Assembly: GCA_025966335.1 (NCBI GenBank)
Contig: JAICRS010000004.1
Coordinates: 1 to 28,953, forward strand
DNA: 28,953 nucleotides
Direction: 5' to 3'
Source: Nocardioidaceae bacterium
GTDB lineage: Bacteria > Actinomycetota > Actinomycetes > Propionibacteriales > Nocardioidaceae
A program made the position numbers and the translations under genes. Below, piece by piece: positions 1 to 6,880 of this stretch. The notes under the pieces were generated by a model that worked only from the letters and a program-made list of their open reading frames with translations, searched no databases and was not told the DNA's origin. Position 1 is the stretch's first letter; each line of letters begins with the position of its first letter.

Positions 1-282
1 GGAGCAGACCTCCTCGTACGACGGGTTCGGCGTGCTGCCGCCGGCGTACCCGGCCGACGTCGACCACACCCCGGGGACCTGCCAGAAGATCTCCTCGGCA
101 CCCCAGAAGCAGCCGAGCCCGAACACCGCCACCTCGAACCCCTCGGGGATGTTGGACTCGTCGGTCACCACGGGCGCGTCGAGCACCCGGTGCCGGTCCG
201 CGATCGAGAACCACTGCTCCGCACGGCCGGCCAGGGCCTGGTCCTCGCTGGGGATCTCGAGCTTGTGGCGGTTGAACAGCAC
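1..282 (-). CDS. msrA: Peptide-methionine (S)-S-oxide reductase MsrA, 3' part outside window
   Basis: MsrA repairs methionine-S-sulfoxide in oxidised proteins using thioredoxin. The first 94 residues are present and the gene runs off the left edge. The catalytic motif GCFWG lies at about residues 57-61 (Cys58), followed by GYAGG (78-82) and PSYEEVC (87-93), all diagnostic for the family. About 50 residues precede the catalytic core, as in the longer actinobacterial MsrA forms. The GTG start at 282 was chosen because a GAGGAG ribosome-binding site sits just upstream on the minus strand. It is divergent from metB across 95 bases. A thioredoxin gene, the usual electron donor, occurs at 24356-24745. 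The family call is firm; only the missing C-terminus limits it. Confidence 0.93.
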   Translation of the reverse strand, partial: MLFNRHKLEIPSEDQALAGRAEQWFSIADRHRVLDAPVVTDESNIPEGFEVAVFGLGCFWGAEEIFWQVPGVWSTSAGYAGGSTPNPSYEEVCS

Positions 283-364
283 GGCTTCTCCTCGGTCTCG
301 ACGACGCGGTCAGTCTTCCACTTCGCACAACGAACCCGGACCCCGAATCCTTCCCGCCCGAGGC

Positions 365-370
365 TAGAGT
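365..370 (+). promoter_or_regulatory. -10 hexamer TAGAGT of metB, leaderless
   Basis: TAGAGT ends exactly 7 bases before the metB ATG at 378 and no Shine-Dalgarno sequence is present. That spacing places the transcription start at or next to the A of ATG, which indicates a leaderless mRNA. No clear -35 element is visible. The same geometry recurs upstream of several other genes in the window. Confidence 0.6.
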
Positions 371-377
371 CGGCGCC

Positions 378-1538
378 ATGACTGAACAGGCCCAGAAGGC
401 AGGTTTCGAGACCCGCGCCATCCATGCAGGTCAGGACCCGGACCCCACCACCGGGGCGGTGATCCCGCCGATCTACGCGACCAGCACCTACAAGCAGGAC
501 GGCGTCGGCGGGCTGCGCAACGGCTACGAGTACTCCCGCAGCGCGAACCCGACCCGCACCGCGCTCGAGGAGTGCATCGCCGCCCTCGAGGAGGGCGAGC
601 GTGGGTTCGCGTTCGCCAGCGGTCTGGCCGCCGAGGACACTCTGCTGCGCGCCCTGTGCCGGCCCGGGGACCACGTGGTGATCCCCGACGACGCGTACGG
701 CGGCAGCTACCGCCTGTTCAAGAAGGTCGCGGAGCCGTGGGGGCTGAACCACACTCCCGCGCAGGTCGCCGACGTGGACGCCGTGCGCGCTGCGATCCAG
801 CCCGGAACCACCAAGCTGGTCTGGGTGGAGACACCCACCAACCCGCTGCTGAACATCGGTGACATCGCCGCGATCGCCTCTGTCGCCCACGACGCCGGTG
901 CCCTGCTCGTGGTCGACAACACCTTCGCCTCGCCGTACCTCCAGCAGCCGCTGACCCTCGGCGCCGACATCGTCGTGCACTCGACGACGAAGTACTGCGG
1001 CGGCCACTCCGACGTGGTCGGCGGCGCACTCGTCGTCCGCGACCACGAGGTGGCCGAGCAGCTCGCCTTCCACCAGAACTCGATCGGCGGCGTGGCCGGA
1101 CCGTTCGACTCCTTCCTGGTGCTGCGCGGCCTGCGCACCCTCGGCGTGCGGATGGACCGGCACTGCGACAACGCCGAGAAGGTCGTCGAGTTCCTCCAGG
1201 GCCACGACGCGGTCTCCCAGGTCATCTATCCCGGCCTCGAGGAGCACCCCGGGCACACGGTCGCGAGCAAGCAGATGAAGCGGTACGGCGGGATCGTCTC
1301 GTTCCGCGTCAAGGACGGGGAGCAACGTGCCCTCGACGCCTGCGCGAAGGCGAACGTGTTCACGCTGGGCGAGTCGCTCGGCGGCGTGGAGTCGCTGATC
1401 GAGCACCCGGGCCGGATGACACACGCGTCGGTGGCCGGGACCGAGCTCGAGGTGCCCGCCGACCTGGTCCGGCTCAGCGTCGGCATCGAGACCGCCGACG
1501 ACCTGATCGCCGACCTAGACCAGGCCCTGGCGGGGTGA
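378..1538 (+). CDS. metB: Cystathionine gamma-synthase (or gamma-lyase)
   Basis: This is a PLP enzyme of the Cys/Met metabolism family, 386 residues, the usual length. The PLP lysine is K205 in HSTTKYCGGHSD, the cofactor-contacting aspartate is D180 in VVDNTFASPYLQQ, and the YSRSANPTR segment (53-61) carries substrate and phosphate contacts. MetB makes cystathionine from an O-acyl homoserine and cysteine; closely related lyases run the reverse part of transsulfuration and cannot be separated by motif alone. The metB reading is favoured because the M. tuberculosis neighbourhood has metB beside greA and mca, which also occur in this window. The start is supported by the TAGAGT -10 seven bases upstream. 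The stop overlaps the start of the next gene in GTGA, so the two are translationally coupled. Confidence 0.9.
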   Translation: MTEQAQKAGFETRAIHAGQDPDPTTGAVIPPIYATSTYKQDGVGGLRNGYEYSRSANPTRTALEECIAALEEGERGFAFASGLAAEDTLLRALCRPGDHVVIPDDAYGGSYRLFKKVAEPWGLNHTPAQVADVDAVRAAIQPGTTKLVWVETPTNPLLNIGDIAAIASVAHDAGALLVVDNTFASPYLQQPLTLGADIVVHSTTKYCGGHSDVVGGALVVRDHEVAEQLAFHQNSIGGVAGPFDSFLVLRGLRTLGVRMDRHCDNAEKVVEFLQGHDAVSQVIYPGLEEHPGHTVASKQMKRYGGIVSFRVKDGEQRALDACAKANVFTLGESLGGVESLIEHPGRMTHASVAGTELEVPADLVRLSVGIETADDLIADLDQALAG

Positions 1539-2929
1539 CCGCGCGCGGCCAGAGGCTGGTCGCCTGCGTGGACTTCGGGTCCACGTTCACGAAGGCGGCG
1601 CTGGTCGACCTCGACACCGGTGAGCTGGTCGCCTCCGCGAACCACCGCACCACGATCGACACCGACGTGCTCGACGGCTGGGACGCCTGCCTGCAGCAGC
1701 TGAGTGCGGTCGAGCCGCGGGCCACAGCCGCCGACGTGCTGGCCTGCTCCTCGGCCGGCGGAGGACTGCGGATCGCCGTGATCGGCAACGAGGAGCTGGT
1801 CACCGCCGAGGCCGGCCGCCGGGTCGCCCTGTCCAGCGGCGGGCGGGTGGTGCACGTGGCCAGCGGAGGGCTCACAGCGGCTGCACTGGCCGAGGTCCGC
1901 GCCAGCGAGCCGGACGTGCTGCTGCTGGTCGGCGGCACCGACGGAGGCAACGCCGAGGTCCTGCTCGGATGTGCCCATGCCCTCGCCGAGGGACGCTGGC
2001 CCGGACCGGTGGTCGTCGCCGGCAACGTCGAGGCCCAGGACGAGGTGGCGGACCTGCTCGGTGCGGCAGGTACGCCGTACGTGCTCGCCGACAACGTGGT
2101 CCCGCAGATCGGCGTCCTCGCCCCGGACTCGGCACGGGCCGCGATCCGCGAGATGTTCCTGCGCCACGTGATCGGCGGCAAGCACCTGTCCCGGCGGGCC
2201 GACTTCACCGCGATGGTGCGAGGCGCCACCCCGGACGTCGTGCTCACGGCCGTGGAGCTGCTCGCACACGGCCTGGACGCGGAACGACCCGGCGCCGGTG
2301 ACGTCGTGGTCGTCGACGTCGGCGGGGCGACCACCGACGTGCACTCGGTGGTCGAGATCGACCCGGAGGACGCCGGCCTGGCCCGCCAGGTGGTGGCCAC
2401 GGTCCCGGTGACCCGCACCGTCGAGGGCGACCTGGGGATGCGGTGGAGCGCGATCTCGACGGTCGAGGAGGGACTGGTCTCCGACGTGCTCCCCGCCGAG
2501 CAGGCCGAGTCCCTGCGCAAGGCCGCGCAGGTACGTCGCACCGACCCCTCGTTCCTGCCGGGGAACCCGGAGGAGTCCGAGGAGGACGAGCTGATCGCCT
2601 CCGCCGCGATCGCCGTTGCCCTGCGGCGGCACGCCGGAAGGCAGCAGGTCTCCTTCGGACCCGACGGTCGCGTCCTGGAGCGCACGGGCAAGGACCTGCG
2701 CGAGGTCGACGTCCTGGTCGGCTCCGGCGGTGTGCTGCGCAACAACTCCGACGAGGTCACCGACCGGGTGCTCTCCCGGGTGACGGGCGAGGTGCCCGGT
2801 GGCTGGCAGCTGCCTCGAGCACCGCGGCTGGTCGTGGACCGCGACTACGTGCTCGCGCCGGCCGGGCTGCTCGCCGGGAAGCACCCGGAAGCGGCGCTGC
2901 GGCTGCTACAAACCCTGCTCCAGGGCTGA
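1535..2929 (+). CDS. glmL: GlmL/MutL-family ASKHA protein (glutamate mutase accessory type)
   Basis: The 464-residue protein resembles the MutL/GlmL family, ASKHA-fold ATPases encoded with B12-dependent glutamate mutase and ornithine aminomutase and thought to act as reactivating chaperones. Visible motifs are the phosphate-1 loop CVDFGSTFTKA (11-21) and a phosphate-2-like DVGGATTD at about 260-268. The length matches clostridial MutL. It starts with GTG at 1535 inside the metB stop (GTGA, 4-bp overlap), so expression should follow metB. No mutase subunit gene (mutS/glmS or mutE/glmE) is in the window, so the client is unknown. The last 24 bases overlap the 3' end of the convergent LuxR-type gene. 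Family call good; function in this organism uncertain. Confidence 0.8.
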   Translation: MTARGQRLVACVDFGSTFTKAALVDLDTGELVASANHRTTIDTDVLDGWDACLQQLSAVEPRATAADVLACSSAGGGLRIAVIGNEELVTAEAGRRVALSSGGRVVHVASGGLTAAALAEVRASEPDVLLLVGGTDGGNAEVLLGCAHALAEGRWPGPVVVAGNVEAQDEVADLLGAAGTPYVLADNVVPQIGVLAPDSARAAIREMFLRHVIGGKHLSRRADFTAMVRGATPDVVLTAVELLAHGLDAERPGAGDVVVVDVGGATTDVHSVVEIDPEDAGLARQVVATVPVTRTVEGDLGMRWSAISTVEEGLVSDVLPAEQAESLRKAAQVRRTDPSFLPGNPEESEEDELIASAAIAVALRRHAGRQQVSFGPDGRVLERTGKDLREVDVLVGSGGVLRNNSDEVTDRVLSRVTGEVPGGWQLPRAPRLVVDRDYVLAPAGLLAGKHPEAALRLLQTLLQG

Positions 2930-5638
2930 GCGGAGCTCGGCCCGCGACCGGATGCCGAGCTTGGAGTAGACATGGCGCAGGTGGTACTCCACCGTCTTCG
3001 GGCTCAAGAACAGCGCCGCGGCCGCCTCCCGGGTGGTCCGCCCGGATCCCAGCATCCGCGCGATCTGCAGCTCCTGCGGCGTCAAAAGGTCGATGCTGCT
3101 GTCGCCGCGGCGGTGTGCGGTCTCGCCGGTGGCCTGCAGCTCCCGGACCGCGACGTCGGCCCAGGTCCGGGCACCCACCCGGTCGAACGCGTCGAGCGAG
3201 GACCGGAGCCGGCCCCGAGCGGCCACCCGGTGGCGCCCACGTCGCAGGGCGGCGCCGTAGGCGAGCAGCGTCCTGCCCTCCTCGAACGTGTCCGGGTTGG
3301 TCCGGTGCAGGGTGAGTGCCCGGTCGAAGTGGGCCTCCTGCTCCTCGCGGTCGGTCGTCATCGCCAGGGCCCGCTCGGCGCGCGCCAGCGCCCACGGCTG
3401 CCCCTTGGCCGCCGCCCGCGCGTGGTAGCCCACGGCGGCGGCCCGTGCATCCGCAGGCCGGCCCACGCGCAGCAGCAGCTCAGCCCGCTCCGGCCCGGGT
3501 GCGAGGTCCACGTCGAGGACGCCGATGTCCGACAGCAGCCGGTCCAGATCCTCGAAGTGCGCGATCGCCCTGACCGGTTCGTCGAGCCCGAGCTCGAGCT
3601 CGCCGAGGGCGAAGGTGACCCAGGCCCGGGCCAGGTGGATCTGGTGCCGCCGGGCGAGCGCCATCGCCTCGTCCGCGTTGCTTCGGCACTCGTCCTCGGG
3701 ACCGGTCCGGGCCTGCAGCCAGGTCAACCCGGCCAGGCACATCGCGAGATCGGTGGTCTGGCCGGTCTCTCTCGCCAGCCGGACCCCTTCTGCATAGCCG
3801 GTCCGGGCCGACTCCCAGCGGTCCGTCGTCGCGTCGTCGCGCGAGGTGAGGAAGAGCAGGCCGGGCAGGGCGCCGAGCGCGGTGCGGGTGCGCAGGTCCT
3901 CCACCGCGTGCCGCACCAGCGACCGTCCGGTCTCCGACTCGCGCAGGAACAGCGGCCCGATCACCAGCCAGGCCGGACGCCGCGGATCGTCGACCAGGCC
4001 CGGCAGTGCGAGCAGGTCCTCCACGGCTTCGCGGATCCGGTCGATGCCGGGCTGCCCGGCGAGCACCCCGGCCATCCCGACCGTCATCTCGCCGCGGATC
4101 CTCGCCGGGTCGGAGGTCGTCCGCGGCAGAAGGTCCTCCACCTCCGCCGATGCCTCCAGCCCGGTGATCGCGTCGCCCATGAAGAAGCAGGTCATCACGG
4201 CGTCCCCGAGCAGGATCACGGCGGCGTCCGGGTCGACGGACCGGACCAGGCCGGCCGCCCGCCGCAGGGTCCGGCGAGCATCCTCCAGGGAACCGGCCCG
4301 CATCCCGATGGTGCCGCGCAGACCCTCCATCCCGGCCAGCAGCGTCCGGTCCGTGGTCAGCCCGGTGGCCCCCTCGAGCAGGGCGAGCGCCCGGTCCGCC
4401 TGTCCGGCCAGCCAGGCCGCGTCCGCGGCCGCCAGGAAGCGCCAGGCTCTCGTCTGCTCCACCGACGAGAGCAGCGCGGCGCGCTCGAAAGCGGTTGCCG
4501 CCACGGCGTTCGCCCCACGGCCGAGCGCGCGCCGCCCGACCTCGTCGATGAGGTCCGCGACGGCGTCGTCGACGCCCAGGGTGGCCTCGCACAGGTGCCA
4601 GGCGCGGCGCTCGAGATCCGACTCGGGAAGGGCATGGGCCACCGCTCGGTGCGCGCGGCGGCGCAGGTCCGGCGCCGCGTCGGCGTACACGCCGGAACGG
4701 ACCAAGGGATGACGGAACGCCAACCGGCCCGCGGACGCCACGACCAGACCCGTCTCCTCGGCCGCGGCGAGCTCCTCGACCGAGGTGTCCAGAGCACCGG
4801 CGGCCCGAGCGACCAGCCCGAGGTCACCGTCCGCAACGGCGGCGAGCAGCAATGCGGACCGGGTGCCGGCCGACAGCATGCCGGCGCGTCTCATGAACGA
4901 GCCGAGCACCGCCTCGGGGACCGGCACCAACGACAGCGGGGTGAGCCGGTCCAGCGTCTCCGGGTCCCGCGCCAGCTCCACGACGGCGAGCGGGTTGCCG
5001 GCGGTCGCCGCGTGCAGGGCGGCGGCCACCTCCGGCGCGACCGTGGTGCCGGCCTCCGCGGCGGCGAGCTCGGCCACCGACTCGGCGGTCAGTCCGCACA
5101 GGACCAGCTGGGACACACCGGAGCCGAGCAGTGGAGTGCCCGGTTCGGGGCGTGAGCTGATCAGGATCGCCAGCGAGTCGGCCATCAGCCGGCGCGCCAC
5201 GAAGGCCAGCGCCTCGGCCGACGGGTGGTCGAGTGCCTGGGCGTCGTCGACGAGCAGCAGCAGCGGCCGCTCGTCGGCGAACCGGCTGAGCAGGCTGAGC
5301 GTGGCCGCACCGACCGCGAACCGGTCCGGCGCCGGCCCCTCGCGCAACGCCAGCGCGACCTCGAGTGCCTCGGCCTGAGGTGCCGGGATGTGGCCGAGCA
5401 GGTGGAGCGCGGGCTGCACCAGCTGCAGGAGCCCCCCGAACCCGACGTCCTTCTCCGGTTCACTGCCGGTCACCCGCAGCACCCGCATCGCCTCGGTGAG
5501 GCCCGCGGCGTAGTCGAGCAGCGCGGTCTTCCCGATCCCCGGCTCACCGGTGAGCACGAGCACGCCGCCCTGCCCGATCCGGGCGCCGGCGACCAGCCGG
5601 TCGATGACCAGCTGTTCGGCCCGGCGCCCGACGAGCAT
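2906..5638 (-). CDS. LAL-type LuxR-family transcriptional regulator (LAL1)
   Basis: A 910-residue large ATP-binding LuxR regulator. The N-terminal NTPase has a Walker A GEPGIGKT (31-38) and Walker B LLLLVDD (126-132). A long helical, TPR-like middle follows. A C-terminal LuxR helix-turn-helix starts near residue 852 (LTPQELQIARMLGSGRTTRE, then SPKTVEYHLRHVYSKLGI). Proteins of this type switch on target operons when a ligand is bound. It is divergent from the methyltransferase at 5764, the most likely target together with the fusion gene behind it. The ATG at 5638 has TACGAT six bases upstream and no clear separate ribosome-binding site, fitting a leaderless transcript. Its 3' end overlaps glmL by 24 bases. 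The ligand cannot be read from sequence. Confidence 0.92.
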   Translation of the reverse strand: MLVGRRAEQLVIDRLVAGARIGQGGVLVLTGEPGIGKTALLDYAAGLTEAMRVLRVTGSEPEKDVGFGGLLQLVQPALHLLGHIPAPQAEALEVALALREGPAPDRFAVGAATLSLLSRFADERPLLLLVDDAQALDHPSAEALAFVARRLMADSLAILISSRPEPGTPLLGSGVSQLVLCGLTAESVAELAAAEAGTTVAPEVAAALHAATAGNPLAVVELARDPETLDRLTPLSLVPVPEAVLGSFMRRAGMLSAGTRSALLLAAVADGDLGLVARAAGALDTSVEELAAAEETGLVVASAGRLAFRHPLVRSGVYADAAPDLRRRAHRAVAHALPESDLERRAWHLCEATLGVDDAVADLIDEVGRRALGRGANAVAATAFERAALLSSVEQTRAWRFLAAADAAWLAGQADRALALLEGATGLTTDRTLLAGMEGLRGTIGMRAGSLEDARRTLRRAAGLVRSVDPDAAVILLGDAVMTCFFMGDAITGLEASAEVEDLLPRTTSDPARIRGEMTVGMAGVLAGQPGIDRIREAVEDLLALPGLVDDPRRPAWLVIGPLFLRESETGRSLVRHAVEDLRTRTALGALPGLLFLTSRDDATTDRWESARTGYAEGVRLARETGQTTDLAMCLAGLTWLQARTGPEDECRSNADEAMALARRHQIHLARAWVTFALGELELGLDEPVRAIAHFEDLDRLLSDIGVLDVDLAPGPERAELLLRVGRPADARAAAVGYHARAAAKGQPWALARAERALAMTTDREEQEAHFDRALTLHRTNPDTFEEGRTLLAYGAALRRGRHRVAARGRLRSSLDAFDRVGARTWADVAVRELQATGETAHRRGDSSIDLLTPQELQIARMLGSGRTTREAAAALFLSPKTVEYHLRHVYSKLGIRSRAELRSALEQGL

Positions 5639-5644
5639 CTCCCG

Positions 5645-5650
5645 ATCGTA
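5645..5650 (-). promoter_or_regulatory. -10 hexamer TACGAT of LAL1, leaderless
   Basis: On the minus strand TACGAT ends 6 bases before the ATG at 5638. The six bases between (CGGGAG) are too close to the start to work as a normal ribosome-binding site, so a leaderless transcript is the simpler reading. Confidence 0.5.
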
Positions 5651-5685
5651 GGGCGGATCACGGTCCCGGGCCGATGACTAGGTGG

Positions 5686-5718
5686 GGCACCGGATTCGAA
5701 CCGCCCCGCGCCGGTGCC
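5686..5718. repeat. Inverted repeat GGCACCGG / CCGGTGCC between LAL1 and methyltransferase
   Basis: The 8-base arms at 5686-5693 and 5711-5718 are perfect reverse complements separated by 17 bases. The element sits in the 125-base divergent intergenic region, so it could be an operator or a hairpin in the 5' leader of the methyltransferase mRNA. The right end of the left arm reads like a tRNA T-loop (TTCGAA), but no cloverleaf can be folded from the flanks. Confidence 0.45.
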
Positions 5719-5763
5719 AGCGTGGCAGCACCGAACCGACCGACTCCCGAAGGAGCAACCGAG

Positions 5764-6846
5764 ATGACAACGCTGGATCAACCGGTCGTCGAGATCGACC
5801 ACGACAAGCTGATGGCGTTCGTGTTCCGTGCCATCGAAGAAGTGGGAGCATCGCTGAACTGCGCCCTGGTGGTGATGGGCGACCGCCTCGGCTACTACCG
5901 GAGCCTCGCCGAGCACGGACCCACCACCGCCGCCGAGCTCGCGGAGCGCACCGGCACCGACGAGCACTACACGCGTGAGTGGCTCAACGGCCAGGCCGCC
6001 GGAGCATTCGTCGGCTACGACCCGGCCACCGGCAGGTACACCCTGCCCCCGGAGCACGCGGTCGCGCTCACGGACGAGACCAGCCCGGCGTTCCTGCCCG
6101 GTCTCTTCCAGACCGCGCACGGCACGATCCAGTCCACCGGCACGATCATCGAGGCCGCCCGCACCGGCGACGGCCTCGGCTGGCACGAGCACACCGCCGA
6201 CGTGCACGTGGGCTGCGAGCGGTTCTTCCGCCCCGGCTACATCGCCAACCTGGTCAGCGCGTGGCTGCCGTCGCTCGACGGAGTGGTCGCGAAGCTGGAG
6301 GCGGGTGCGCGGGTGGCCGACATCGGCTGCGGCCACGGCGCCTCCACGATCCTGATGGCCGCAGCATTCCCGAAGTCGCGGTTCCTCGCCGCGGACTACC
6401 ACCGCAGCTCGATCGAGGTCGCCAGGGCCCGCGCCGAGGAGGCCGGGGTCGCGGACCGGATCGACTTCGAGGTGGTCCCGGCCGACGCCTTCTCCGGGAA
6501 GGACTTCGACCTGGTCACCATGTTCGACTGCCTGCACGACATGGGCGACCCGGTGGGCGCGGCCAGGCACGTGCGCGAGGCGATCGCCGACGACGGCACC
6601 TGGATGGTCGTGGAGCCGGTCGCCGGTGACCGGATCGAGGACAACCTGAACCCGGTCGGCCGGGTCTACTACGGGTTCTCCACGCTGCTGTGCACACCGT
6701 CGTCGCTGGCCCAGGACGTCGGGACGGCACTCGGCACCCAGGCCGGTCCCGCCCGGATCAAGGACGTGGTGGTCACCGGCGGCTTCACCGGCTTCCGGAT
6801 CGCCGCGCAGACCCCGCTCAACAACGTGCTGGAGATCCGGCCCTGA
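5764..6846 (+). CDS. Class I SAM-dependent methyltransferase with N-terminal winged helix
   Basis: The 360-residue protein has an N-terminal winged-helix-like segment (about 40-100; GPTTAAELAERTGTDEHYTREWL) and a C-terminal Rossmann methyltransferase domain with motif I VADIGCGHGAS (184-194) and a DCLHDMGDP segment after the fourth strand. The layout resembles Rv2258c-type and small-molecule O-methyltransferases. The substrate is unknown. The ATG at 5764 was preferred over an in-frame ATG at 5674 because AAGGAG lies eight bases upstream and the extra 30 residues look non-domain. It is divergent from LAL1 and 34 bases ahead of the hydrolase-glycosyltransferase gene, so the two probably form a LAL1-controlled operon for modifying a small molecule or lipid (inference). 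Confidence 0.85.
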   Translation: MTTLDQPVVEIDHDKLMAFVFRAIEEVGASLNCALVVMGDRLGYYRSLAEHGPTTAAELAERTGTDEHYTREWLNGQAAGAFVGYDPATGRYTLPPEHAVALTDETSPAFLPGLFQTAHGTIQSTGTIIEAARTGDGLGWHEHTADVHVGCERFFRPGYIANLVSAWLPSLDGVVAKLEAGARVADIGCGHGASTILMAAAFPKSRFLAADYHRSSIEVARARAEEAGVADRIDFEVVPADAFSGKDFDLVTMFDCLHDMGDPVGAARHVREAIADDGTWMVVEPVAGDRIEDNLNPVGRVYYGFSTLLCTPSSLAQDVGTALGTQAGPARIKDVVVTGGFTGFRIAAQTPLNNVLEIRP

Positions 6847-6880
6847 GAGCCACCTGACAGCGCGGTGTGACCGGAGGAGG

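Noticed and set aside
165..1424. Long minus-strand open frame opposite metB (419 codons)
   Set aside because: Shadow of metB in high-GC DNA; composition is Arg/Gly/Val-rich and no domain is recognisable, while metB on the other strand has full PLP motifs.
2972..5155. Plus-strand open frame of 727 codons opposite LAL1
   Set aside because: Antisense shadow with low-complexity Gln/Arg/Gly/Pro content and no domain; LAL1 has intact NTPase and helix-turn-helix motifs.
5679..5702. Minus-strand sequence resembling a tRNA 3' end with a TTCGAA T-loop
   Set aside because: The T-stem pairs poorly and no anticodon or D arm can be placed upstream. The 8-base inverted repeat at 5686-5718 explains the structure better, and there is no integrase to make it an attachment site.
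5674..5763. Upstream ATG extending the methyltransferase by 30 residues
   Set aside because: The extension lies over the divergent promoter region and has no ribosome-binding site; AAGGAG precedes the ATG at 5764.
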